A stretch of 13,581 nucleotides of DNA from JARDZI01 sp041639705 (GTDB lineage Bacteria > Bacillota > Clostridia > Clostridiales > Caloramatoraceae), in assembly GCA_041639705.1 (NCBI GenBank), contig JBEQBT010000072.1, forward strand, positions 1 to 13,581, read 5' to 3'. Position 1 is the stretch's first letter. The number at the start of each line of letters is the position of its first letter. Under the pieces are notes generated by a model, which saw only the letters and a list, made by a program, of their open reading frames with translations, searched no databases and was not told where the DNA came from. Positions 7,259 through 13,581 of the stretch are shown one piece after another. Made by a program: the position numbers and the translations under genes.

Positions 7259-7288
7259 AGAACTAAAAATAAAGGGGGTTATAAAATT

Positions 7289-8185
7289 ATGTCAAAGTTA
7301 ATTGAATGTGTACCTAATTTTTCTGAGGGCAGAAACAAGCCAGTAATTGAGAAAATAGTTGATGAGGTTCGAAAAACAGAAGGAGTTAAGCTGCTTGACT
7401 ACTCCTCAGATGAAGACCATAACAGAACTGTTGTTACAATGGTTGGAAGTCCTGAGGGTATTGAATTGGCAGCATTTAACCTAGCTAAAAGAGCTTCAGA
7501 GCTAATAGACATGTCAATTCATCAAGGAGGGCATCCAAGAATGGGTGCAACTGATGTTGTACCATTTATTCCAATAAGCGATGTTATAATGGAAGAATGT
7601 ATTGAAATTGCAAAAAGAGTTGGAAAAAGAATTGGAGAAGAATTGAATATTCCTGTGTATTTATATGAGGATGCTGCCTCAACTGTTAATAGGAAAAACC
7701 TTGCTGAGGTTAGAAAGGGTCAATATGAGGGCTTCTTTGATAAAATAAAGAAGGATGAATGGAAACCTGATTATGGTCCAATTCAAATGAATGTTAAGAG
7801 TGGATGTACTGCAGTTGGAGCAAGAGTACCTCTAGTTGCATTTAATGTAAACCTAGGTACAAATAATTTGGAAATCGCAGACAGCATTGCTAAAAAGGTA
7901 AGATTCATAGGTGGAGGCTTAAGGTTTGTAAAGGCAATGGGAGTAAAGCTTGAGGATAGAGGAATTGTACAGGTATCAATGAATCTTGTTAATTATGAAA
8001 AAACAGCAGTTTATAGAGCATATGAGATGGTTAAAATGGAAGCAAATAGATATGGAGTGAATGTTGTTGGAAGTGAAGTAATAGGCCTTCTTCCAATGAA
8101 AGCACTTATTGATACAGCTGAGTATTATCTTCAAATTGAAAACTTTAGCATGGATCAAATATTAGAGAAGCGCGTAGCTGAATAG
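7289..8185 (+). CDS. ftcD: Glutamate formimidoyltransferase (monofunctional)
   Basis: A 298-residue enzyme that moves the formimino group of N-formimino-L-glutamate to tetrahydrofolate, giving glutamate and 5-formimino-THF. It opens with the family motif IECVPNFSEGRN (residues 5-16). His82 in HQGGHPRMGATDVVPFIP corresponds to the catalytic histidine of mammalian FTCD. Its length covers only the transferase (N and C subdomains); the cyclodeaminase that is fused in vertebrates is the separate fchA gene two genes on. Start ATG follows AAAGGGGG with about ten bases spacing. It ends ten bases before hutI. Use of this transferase, not formiminoglutamase (HutG), means that the carbon is captured on folate and not lost as formamide. 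Confidence 0.95.
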   Translation: MSKLIECVPNFSEGRNKPVIEKIVDEVRKTEGVKLLDYSSDEDHNRTVVTMVGSPEGIELAAFNLAKRASELIDMSIHQGGHPRMGATDVVPFIPISDVIMEECIEIAKRVGKRIGEELNIPVYLYEDAASTVNRKNLAEVRKGQYEGFFDKIKKDEWKPDYGPIQMNVKSGCTAVGARVPLVAFNVNLGTNNLEIADSIAKKVRFIGGGLRFVKAMGVKLEDRGIVQVSMNLVNYEKTAVYRAYEMVKMEANRYGVNVVGSEVIGLLPMKALIDTAEYYLQIENFSMDQILEKRVAE

Positions 8186-8195
8186 AGGTGTTAAA

Positions 8196-9455
8196 ATGGC
8201 AGATATTTTAATTAAAAATGCCAGAATATTAACGTGTAAATCCAATGGACCAAAGGTTGGACTAGAAATGCAGGATTTAGGTGTTATCGAAAATGGTTTC
8301 ATTGCAGTTGATAACGGAGTAATAACAGAGGTTGGAGATGGGGAGGGAGAGGAATTCAAAGTCAGGCATACTGAAGTAATTGACGCAGAGGGAAGACTTG
8401 TAATGCCAGGTCTTGTTGATCCACATACCCATTTAGTTCATTATGGTTCAAGGGAAAACGAACTTGAATTAAAGCTTAAGGGAGCATCCTATATAGACAT
8501 ACTAAAATCCGGAGGTGGAATATTAAGTACTGTTAGCGCGACTAGAGCTGCATCCTTTGAGAATTTGACTAATAAGGTAAGGAAGAGTCTGGATTTGATG
8601 CTGAGTTGGGGAACTACTACTGTTGAAGCGAAATCAGGTTATGGACTTAATTTTGTTGATGAGGTAAAGTGTCTTGAGGTATTAAGAGATGTTAAACACC
8701 CTGTTGATATTGTAAGAACATATATGGGAGCACATGCTGTTCCAAATGAGTATAAGTCAAACAAGGAAGGCTATATTAAGCTAATGATGGATAGGATTAT
8801 TCCATATGTGGCTGAAAATGGACTCGCAGAATTTATAGATTGCTTCTGTGAAGAAGGAGTTTTCTCTATTGAAGAAAGCGAAAGAATTCTCCTAAAGGGC
8901 AGTGAATATGGTCTTAAGATAAAGCTTCATGCAGATGAAATTGAATCAATGGGTGGAGCACAGCTTGCTGGAAAGCTTGGGGCAATTTCTGCAGAACACT
9001 TAGTTGCAGCCTCTGATGAAGGAATTGAAGCAATGAAACAAGCAAATGTAATACCAGTTCTCCTGCCAGGCACCTCCTTTTATTTAAGACTTGGTAAGTA
9101 TGCAAGAGCTAGGAAGATGATTGAAGCAAATATTCCAGTTGCACTTGCTACTGATTATAATCCAGGGACTTGTCCAACTGAATCACTTCAAAGCATAATG
9201 GTATTTGCATCAATGGGAATGGGTATGACTCCACAGGAGGTTATTAGTGGAATGACAATAAACTCTGCATATGCAATTAACAGAGGAAATATAGTTGGAA
9301 GTATTGAAAAGGAGAAAAAAGCAGACATCATAATAATGGATGCTCCAAATGAAAATTATATAGTATATCATTTTGGAATAAATCACGTTTCTACTGTTAT
9401 AAAGGATGGAAAAATAGTAATAAAAGAGAAAGTAAAGCAATATGAGGAGATGTAA
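8196..9455 (+). CDS. hutI: Imidazolonepropionase
   Basis: A 419-residue metal-dependent amidohydrolase that opens the ring of 4-imidazolone-5-propionate to give N-formimino-L-glutamate. The metal and catalytic ligands of the family are in place: His77 and His79 in PGLVDPHTHLVHYGSRENE, His245 in KLHADEIESMGGAQLA, His268 in SAEHLVAASDEG and Asp320 in LATDYNPGTCPTES. The substrate-binding RENE region and GYG (148-150) are present as well. Length is normal for HutI. The ATG is preceded by GAGGTG ten bases up, directly after the ftcD stop codon. Its presence implies that imidazolonepropionate is made, although urocanate hydratase is not encoded in this window. Confidence 0.96.
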   Translation: MADILIKNARILTCKSNGPKVGLEMQDLGVIENGFIAVDNGVITEVGDGEGEEFKVRHTEVIDAEGRLVMPGLVDPHTHLVHYGSRENELELKLKGASYIDILKSGGGILSTVSATRAASFENLTNKVRKSLDLMLSWGTTTVEAKSGYGLNFVDEVKCLEVLRDVKHPVDIVRTYMGAHAVPNEYKSNKEGYIKLMMDRIIPYVAENGLAEFIDCFCEEGVFSIEESERILLKGSEYGLKIKLHADEIESMGGAQLAGKLGAISAEHLVAASDEGIEAMKQANVIPVLLPGTSFYLRLGKYARARKMIEANIPVALATDYNPGTCPTESLQSIMVFASMGMGMTPQEVISGMTINSAYAINRGNIVGSIEKEKKADIIIMDAPNENYIVYHFGINHVSTVIKDGKIVIKEKVKQYEEM

Positions 9456-9456
9456 T

Positions 9457-10098
9457 ATGAGCCTAATGAAAGAATTAACCCTAGAGAATTTTTCAAAATA
9501 TTTATCATCAAATTCTCCTGCACCAGGAGGAGGCTCTGTTGCTGCATTATCTTCAACACTGGCAGCATCACTAGCTTGTATGGTTTTTAATCTTACAGTT
9601 GGTAAAAAGGCATATATGGCATACGATGAAGAAATAAAAAGGTCAATTGATGTGGGTATTACTGAAGCAGATAAAATGAAGGATGAGTTTTTAGCCCTAA
9701 TGGATGAGGACACAGAAGCATTTAATGAAGTCATGGCAGCATTTAAACTGCCGAAGGAAACAGAGGAAGAAAAGATTATACGAAGTGCTAAAATACAGGA
9801 AGCATATAAATGGGCAACTCTAGTTCCTCTAAAGGTTGCTGAAAAAACTATGGACATATTTACTCTACTTGAGACTGCTGTAAAATACGGCAATGCCAAT
9901 GCAATATCTGATGCAGGAGTAGGTACACTTATTGCATTAACAGGATTAGAATCAGCTATTCTAAACGTTAGAATTAATATGCCAAGTATTAAGGATACTG
10001 AATTTGTAAATAAAATATCAGAAAAATGTAATGAATTAGTAAAAAATGCAACATCGAAAAAGGAATATATATTAGAATTGGTTAATACAAAATTATAA
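9457..10098 (+). CDS. fchA: Formimidotetrahydrofolate cyclodeaminase
   Basis: A 213-residue, mostly helical protein of the cyclodeaminase/cyclohydrolase family (FchA). It converts 5-formimino-THF to 5,10-methenyl-THF and ammonia, completing the folate branch of histidine breakdown. The signature NSPAPGGGSVAALSSTLAAS lies at residues 19-38, and length matches stand-alone FchA proteins. I chose ATG 9457, with GAGGAGA at 9444-9450 seven bases upstream; the in-frame ATG at 9442 lies within the end of hutI and lacks a ribosome binding site. It begins one base after the hutI stop codon, so the two are very likely translationally coupled. Methenyl-THF cyclohydrolase activity of related proteins is a possible alternative, but the context favours the cyclodeaminase. 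Confidence 0.93.
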   Translation: MSLMKELTLENFSKYLSSNSPAPGGGSVAALSSTLAASLACMVFNLTVGKKAYMAYDEEIKRSIDVGITEADKMKDEFLALMDEDTEAFNEVMAAFKLPKETEEEKIIRSAKIQEAYKWATLVPLKVAEKTMDIFTLLETAVKYGNANAISDAGVGTLIALTGLESAILNVRINMPSIKDTEFVNKISEKCNELVKNATSKKEYILELVNTKL

Positions 10099-10186
10099 AT
10101 ATTTGTATGGGTTTTTATATTATCTAGGACATTCTACTTTATCATAAATTCCATTATTAAAATCAAATTTTAGAGAGGTGACGTCT

Positions 10187-10492
10187 ATGAGGATAAAAGA
10201 ACATCCAATCCTTACATTTGAAAAGGGAAGGGAAGTACAATTCACCTTTGATGGAAAAACTATTATGGGCTTCGAAGGAGAACCTATTGCAGCTGCTTTG
10301 CATGCTGCTGGTATTAGGGTTTTAGGACACAGTCATGATAAAGGAAGGCCAAGAGGTTTTTATTGTGCTATTGGAAATTGTTCTTCATGTTTGATGAGAG
10401 TTGACGGAAAACCAAATGTTAGAGTTTGCACTGAAAAGTTATGTGAAGGAATGGTAGTAGAAACTCAAAAGGGAAAAGGTGATTTAGAATGA
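10187..10492 (+). CDS. (2Fe-2S)-binding small subunit of an amino/imino-acid dehydrogenase (HcnA-like)
   Basis: A 101-residue ferredoxin-fold protein resembling HcnA, the N-terminal domain of sarcosine oxidase alpha and the small subunits of proline/hydroxyproline and opine dehydrogenases. Cys60, Cys65, Cys68 and Cys81 (GFYCAIGNCSSCLM...VRVC) form the CX4CX2CX12C ligand set of a plant-type [2Fe-2S] cluster. The region EPIAAALHAAGIRVLGHSH (32-50) is also typical. It would relay electrons from the flavin subunits. ATG 10187 is preferred (AGAGGTG at 10174-10180); a GTG at 10178 overlaps that site. The gap of 88 bases to fchA has no terminator. Its stop overlaps the next gene by four bases. Confidence 0.88.
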   Translation: MRIKEHPILTFEKGREVQFTFDGKTIMGFEGEPIAAALHAAGIRVLGHSHDKGRPRGFYCAIGNCSSCLMRVDGKPNVRVCTEKLCEGMVVETQKGKGDLE

Positions 10493-11568
10493 TTAGGACA
10501 GAAGTTGCAATCATAGGAGGAGGTCCTGCAGGACTGTCTGCAGCAATTGCAGCATCAAGTCTTGGGGCAAAGGTACTTATAATCGATAGAAATTCACATG
10601 TGGGAGGACAATTATTAAAGCAAACCCATAAGTTCTTCGGTTCCCAAAAGGAGCATGCATCTACAAGAGGAGTGGATATTGTCAAAATATTATTTGACCA
10701 ACTTAAGGACAACCCTAATGTGGAATTTTTGTATAACACTACTGCATTGGGCTTTTATAAAGAGGATAAAATCATAACTGCTGAGGTTGATGAAAAAGAA
10801 TATATAAAAATTAAGGCAGATAGGACTATTGTAGCAACAGGAGCTGGAGAAAAATTTCTAGCATTTCCAAACAATGATTTGCCTGGAATATATGGAGCTG
10901 GAGCTGTTCAAACATTAATGAACCAGCATGGAGTAGTGCCAGGTAATAATGTACTTATGGTAGGTGCAGGAAATATTGGGCTTATTGTAAGTTATCAATT
11001 AATGCAAGCTGGAGTAAATGTTAAGGCAATAATAGAGGCTTCACCAAATATAGGAGGATTCTTAGTACATGCAGCAAAAATAAGAAGGTTAGGTATTCCA
11101 ATATTAACCTCCCACACTATTAAAGCTGCACATGGAAAGGATTCTGTTGAAAGGGCTACTGTAGTTAAGCTTGATGAAAATTGGAAGCCTGTAATGGCAA
11201 GTGATGTGGTATTCAATGTGGATGTAATTTGCATTGCAGTAGGGCTTACACCGCTTGCAGAATTGCTTTGGCAGGTTGGATGTGAAATGAAATACATACC
11301 AGAGTTTGGTGGACATGTTCCAGTTAGAAATAAAAATTTAGAAACCTCAGTAGAGGGGGTTTTTGTTGCAGGGGATGTTTCAGGAGTTGAGGAGGCAAGT
11401 GCTGCTATGGTTGAGGGTAGGCTTGCAGGAGCAGCAGCTGCATTGAGTCTTGGACTTAATATTGATAGAGCAAAGGAATTAGTAAATGATGCAACTGAAG
11501 ATCTTAGAATATTGAGATCAGGTCCAGTAGGTGAAAAAATAAGAAAGGGCCTTGAACAATTGGCATAG
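10489..11568 (+). CDS. FAD/NAD(P)-binding oxidoreductase subunit (HcnB-like, lacking the C-terminal BFD domain)
   Basis: A 359-residue protein with the pyridine-nucleotide-disulfide oxidoreductase fold. The FAD dinucleotide motif is at residues 10-15 (AIIGGGPAGLSAA), with GGQLLKQTHKFFG (39-51) next. TIVATGAGEKFLAFP lies at 113-127, a second Rossmann motif VGAGNIG at 158-164, and the C-terminal FAD motif VFVAGDVSGVEEA at 291-303. This matches the HcnB / sarcosine-oxidase-alpha / proline dehydrogenase alpha group. HcnB-type proteins usually continue into a Cys-rich BFD-like [2Fe-2S] domain; here the protein ends before it and a separate gene at 12072 supplies that domain. The ATG overlaps the preceding stop (ATGA), indicating coupling. 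It probably transfers electrons within the complex; whether NAD(P) is the acceptor cannot be told. Confidence 0.88.
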   Translation: MIRTEVAIIGGGPAGLSAAIAASSLGAKVLIIDRNSHVGGQLLKQTHKFFGSQKEHASTRGVDIVKILFDQLKDNPNVEFLYNTTALGFYKEDKIITAEVDEKEYIKIKADRTIVATGAGEKFLAFPNNDLPGIYGAGAVQTLMNQHGVVPGNNVLMVGAGNIGLIVSYQLMQAGVNVKAIIEASPNIGGFLVHAAKIRRLGIPILTSHTIKAAHGKDSVERATVVKLDENWKPVMASDVVFNVDVICIAVGLTPLAELLWQVGCEMKYIPEFGGHVPVRNKNLETSVEGVFVAGDVSGVEEASAAMVEGRLAGAAAALSLGLNIDRAKELVNDATEDLRILRSGPVGEKIRKGLEQLA

Positions 11569-11581
11569 GAGGGATTAAAAA

Positions 11582-12082
11582 ATGCTTAGAAATACTGGTG
11601 TTCCAACATTAGAAGATATTAAAGCCATAACCCCAGAAGTGGAGAGGCTAAACAGGGGACCTGTAGCTGTTATTGAATGTTTTCAAAAAATACCCTGTAA
11701 TCCATGTTATACAAAATGCCCCAGAGGCGCAATTAAAGAAATGGTTGACATTAATGAAAGACCTGAAGTTGATTATGAAATCTGTAACGGTTGTGGAATA
11801 TGTGCAATAGCATGTCCAGGACTTGCTATATTTATTATTGATTATAATTATTCTGAAAAGAAATCATTAATCAAACTTCCATACGAGTTTCTTCCAATTC
11901 CTATTGAGGGACAGTTTGTAAAGGCTTTAGACAGAGAGGGAAATCCTGTAGGAGATGCTAAGGTTGTTAGGGTTCAGTCTGGAAAAAATCAAAACAAAAC
12001 AACATTAATATGGCTTGAGGTTGATAAAGAATTGGCAATGGACGTTAGAAACTTTAGAATGGAGGGAGCTTATGCCAGGTAG
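11582..12082 (+). CDS. 4Fe-4S ferredoxin-like subunit with eight cysteines
   Basis: A 166-residue iron-sulfur protein. Two Cys groups are visible: Cys33, 39, 42, 46 (CFQKIPCNPCYTKCP, spacing CX5CX2CX3CP) and Cys68, 71, 74, 78 (CNGCGICAIACPG, the classic CX2CX2CX3CP). Together they could bind two [4Fe-4S] clusters, although the first group has wider spacing than usual. Residues about 85-166 form a cysteine-free, beta-strand-rich tail that I do not recognise. The gene sits 13 bases after the HcnB-like gene, with an AGGAGGG site overlapping that gene's stop, and its own end overlaps the next gene by 11 bases. It is likely an electron-transfer subunit linking the flavins to a low-potential acceptor; this is inferred from context. 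Confidence 0.83.
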   Translation: MLRNTGVPTLEDIKAITPEVERLNRGPVAVIECFQKIPCNPCYTKCPRGAIKEMVDINERPEVDYEICNGCGICAIACPGLAIFIIDYNYSEKKSLIKLPYEFLPIPIEGQFVKALDREGNPVGDAKVVRVQSGKNQNKTTLIWLEVDKELAMDVRNFRMEGAYAR

Positions 12083-12362
12083 AACAATTATTTGCAGATG
12101 CAGCGATATAACTTTAGAAGAAGTTAGGGATTTAATTAGTCAGGGCTATCAGACTGTTGATGAAATAAAGAGAATATCAAGACTTGGCATGGGGCCATGT
12201 GGAGGAAAGACTTGTACTCCTCTAATAATGGCTGAAATTGCAAAGGCAAGAGGTATTAAAATTGGTGAGGTTGAAATACCAACCTTTAGACCACCAACAA
12301 AAAATATTAAATTAGAATTACTTGCAAAGGCAGGTGAAAATGATAATGAAGAAATCCGCTGA
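12072..12362 (+). CDS. BFD-like (2Fe-2S)-binding protein
   Basis: A 96-residue protein of the bacterioferritin-associated-ferredoxin-like [2Fe-2S] family. Cys8 and Cys10 (IICRCSDIT), then Cys43 and Cys48 (GMGPCGGKTC), give CXCX32CX4C. The helical stretch LEEVRDLISQGYQTVDEIKR between them is typical of the domain found at the C terminus of HcnB, OoxA and proline dehydrogenase alpha subunits and in NirB. It therefore supplies as a separate polypeptide the piece missing from the HcnB-like subunit. I chose ATG 12072, with GGAGGGA at 12061-12067; an in-frame ATG at 12015 lies deep in the preceding gene and has no ribosome binding site. It overlaps its neighbours by 11 and 17 bases. Confidence 0.87.
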   Translation: MPGRTIICRCSDITLEEVRDLISQGYQTVDEIKRISRLGMGPCGGKTCTPLIMAEIAKARGIKIGEVEIPTFRPPTKNIKLELLAKAGENDNEEIR

Positions 12363-13494
12363 GGTTGTAATTATAGGTGGTGGAATAAGTGGAGTATCCA
12401 TTGCTTATAATCTTGCAAAAAAAGGTGTAAAGGATATTGTTTTGATTGAAAAAGGCTATCTTGCAAGTGGTTCCACAGGTAGATGCGGTGCTGGTATTAG
12501 AAGCCAGTGGGGAACCGAGATGAATTGTATATTATCAAGGGAAAGTATTAATTTTTTTGAAAATATAAATGAAGAATTAGGATATGATAGGGACTGCGAA
12601 TTTAAGCAGGGAGGATATCTGCTTCTTGCTTCAACAGATAAAGAAGTAAATCAGTTTAAGAAAAATGTTGAACTTCAAAATAGCCTGGATATACCATCAA
12701 AACTCATTACAATTGAAGAAGCAAAGGAAATAGTTCCATATCTTAATACAGATGGAATAATCTCTGGAGCATTTTGTAAAAAGGATGGACATGCAAATCC
12801 TTTTCAAGTTGTTCAGGCATTTGCAGATGCAGCAAAGAGATTGGGTGTTGAAATAGATACCTTTACCGAGGTTACGGGGATAAAGGTTGATAACGGAAAA
12901 ATAATAGGAGTTGAGACAAACAAGGGGGATATTTCAACAGGTAAGGTGGTTAATGCAGCAGGTGGATATGCACAGGTTATAGCTGAGATGTGTGGAATCA
13001 AGATTCCAAATTATGCTGAGAGACATCAAATACTTGTTACAGAACCTGTTAACCCAATACTTGGGCCTATGGTTATGTCCTTTTCACTTAACTTTTATAT
13101 ACAGCAAACACCCCATGGAAGTATAATAGCAGGCTATGGAGACCTGGATGAACCAAGGAGCTTCAATTCTGATTCCACCTGGGAATTTGCTGAGGTAATG
13201 GCTAAGAAAATTACAGGTATCCTTCCATTGTTGAAGGATTTAAGGGTTGTAAGGCAATGGTCAGGACTTTATGAGCTTACTCCAGATCGTCAGCCTATAA
13301 TGGGAGGACATCCTGATGTTGAGGGCTATTATATGGCAACTGGATTTAGTGGACATGGATTTATGATGGGTCCTGTTACTGGAAGACTAATGGCAGAATA
13401 CATTCTTGGCGAGGAGACTTTTATCGATATCTCCAAGCTCGATGCTGGAAGGTTCGAAAGAGGAGAGCTTGTCTGGGAACCATCAGTAGTGTAA
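12346..13494 (+). CDS. FAD-dependent amino/imino-acid oxidoreductase (DadA/HcnC/sarcosine oxidase beta-like)
   Basis: A 382-residue flavoprotein of the D-amino-acid oxidase superfamily, presumably the catalytic subunit that oxidises an amino or imino acid such as proline, hydroxyproline, sarcosine, glycine or an opine. FAD binding is shown by VVIIGGGISGVSIAYNLA (residues 7-24), Glu35 ending the second strand, and GSTGRCGAGIR (42-52). The C-terminal GYYMATGFSGHGFMMGP motif contacts the isoalloxazine in relatives. Start ATG 12346 fits AGGTGA at 12332-12337; an ATG at 12340 is too close to it and the TTG at 12322 has no site. The gene overlaps the BFD-like gene by 17 bases and is the last in the cluster, with a terminator beginning 18 bases after its stop. 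Substrate specificity cannot be assigned from these motifs. Confidence 0.88.
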   Translation: MKKSAEVVIIGGGISGVSIAYNLAKKGVKDIVLIEKGYLASGSTGRCGAGIRSQWGTEMNCILSRESINFFENINEELGYDRDCEFKQGGYLLLASTDKEVNQFKKNVELQNSLDIPSKLITIEEAKEIVPYLNTDGIISGAFCKKDGHANPFQVVQAFADAAKRLGVEIDTFTEVTGIKVDNGKIIGVETNKGDISTGKVVNAAGGYAQVIAEMCGIKIPNYAERHQILVTEPVNPILGPMVMSFSLNFYIQQTPHGSIIAGYGDLDEPRSFNSDSTWEFAEVMAKKITGILPLLKDLRVVRQWSGLYELTPDRQPIMGGHPDVEGYYMATGFSGHGFMMGPVTGRLMAEYILGEETFIDISKLDAGRFERGELVWEPSVV

Positions 13495-13512
13495 TAGAAT
13501 ATATATGAAAGC

Positions 13513-13543
13513 AGGGTGGTACATTATACTGCCCTTTCTTTAT
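13513..13543 (+). terminator. Rho-independent terminator closing the hut-dehydrogenase cluster
   Basis: AGGGTGGTA (13513-13521) pairs over nine positions, two of them wobbles, with TACTGCCCT (13527-13535), loop CATTA, followed by the T-rich tract TTCTTTATATTT. It is the first plausible terminator since 5450. Confidence 0.75.
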
Positions 13544-13555
13544 ATTTAATTACAG

Positions 13556-13581
13556 TGGTGTGGATATGCGTCGTAGTGGTG
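13556..13581 (-). repeat. Inverted-repeat arm, right copy (truncated by the window end)
   Basis: The reverse complement of these 26 bases matches 125-150 at 22 positions, including TATGCGTCGTAGT (13565-13577) exactly. The following GGTG matches the inner arm of the palindrome at 107-133 except for one base, so the copy probably continues past the window edge into a similar palindrome. Confidence 0.55.

Noticed and set aside
9442..9456. Earlier ATG for fchA
   Set aside because: It overlaps the end of hutI and would bury the GAGGAGA site; ATG 9457 has the correct spacing and begins directly before the conserved N terminus.
9210..9899. Minus-strand open frame of about 229 codons across the hutI-fchA junction
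   Set aside because: It is antisense to two genes with clear family motifs, including the fchA signature, and has no ribosome binding site or domain of its own.
12015..12071. Earlier ATG for the BFD-like gene
   Set aside because: It adds 19 residues overlapping the preceding gene in another frame without a ribosome binding site; ATG 12072 follows GGAGGGA.
10187..13494. Hydrogen cyanide synthase (hcnABC)
   Set aside because: The subunit types resemble HcnA, HcnB and HcnC, but HcnB here lacks its C-terminal domain, two more Fe-S subunits are present and the setting is anaerobic. The broader dehydrogenase superfamily call is safer.

Overview
The window is AT-rich, gene-dense and entirely plus-strand, with strong AGGAGG-type ribosome binding sites, occasional GTG/TTG starts and U-tailed hairpin terminators. 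Together with the protein content (an OPT peptide transporter, folate-dependent histidine breakdown, and a multi-subunit iron-sulfur flavoenzyme) this points to an amino-acid- or peptide-fermenting anaerobe of the Clostridia. That assignment is an inference from style and content; no marker gene is present.

Layout. Bases 1-178 form a GC-richer leader full of small hairpins and a near-perfect 27-base palindrome, ahead of an OPT-family oligopeptide transporter (179-2101). A spacer with two copies of a palindromic dispersed repeat leads to an orphan PqqD-like protein (2358-2708) with its own terminator, then a third repeat copy, a TauE/SafE-type membrane permease (2957-3718) and an exported S41 carboxy-terminal-processing protease (3779-5398) with its own extended -10 promoter and a strong terminator.

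From 5550 onward nine genes follow with no convincing terminator until 13513. The first four are hutH (histidine ammonia-lyase), ftcD (glutamate formimidoyltransferase), hutI (imidazolonepropionase) and fchA (formimidotetrahydrofolate cyclodeaminase). They cover histidine to glutamate with recovery of the formimino carbon as methenyl-tetrahydrofolate, except that urocanate hydratase (hutU) is not in the window. The last five are tightly packed or overlapping: a small [2Fe-2S] protein, an FAD/NAD(P)-fold disulfide-oxidoreductase-like subunit, an 8-Cys ferredoxin-like protein, a BFD-type [2Fe-2S] protein and a DadA/HcnC-like FAD oxidase subunit. They look like one dehydrogenase complex of the HcnABC / proline, hydroxyproline, opine or sarcosine dehydrogenase superfamily, with the domains that are fused in HcnB split into separate genes. 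Its amino or imino acid substrate cannot be read from the sequence.

Two repeat families deserve attention: four copies of an approximately 70-base hairpin repeat beginning GTCATCCTGA (one lies inside the hut cluster and two copies show compensatory base changes), and an inverted pair of approximately 26-base sequences that sits at both ends of the window.
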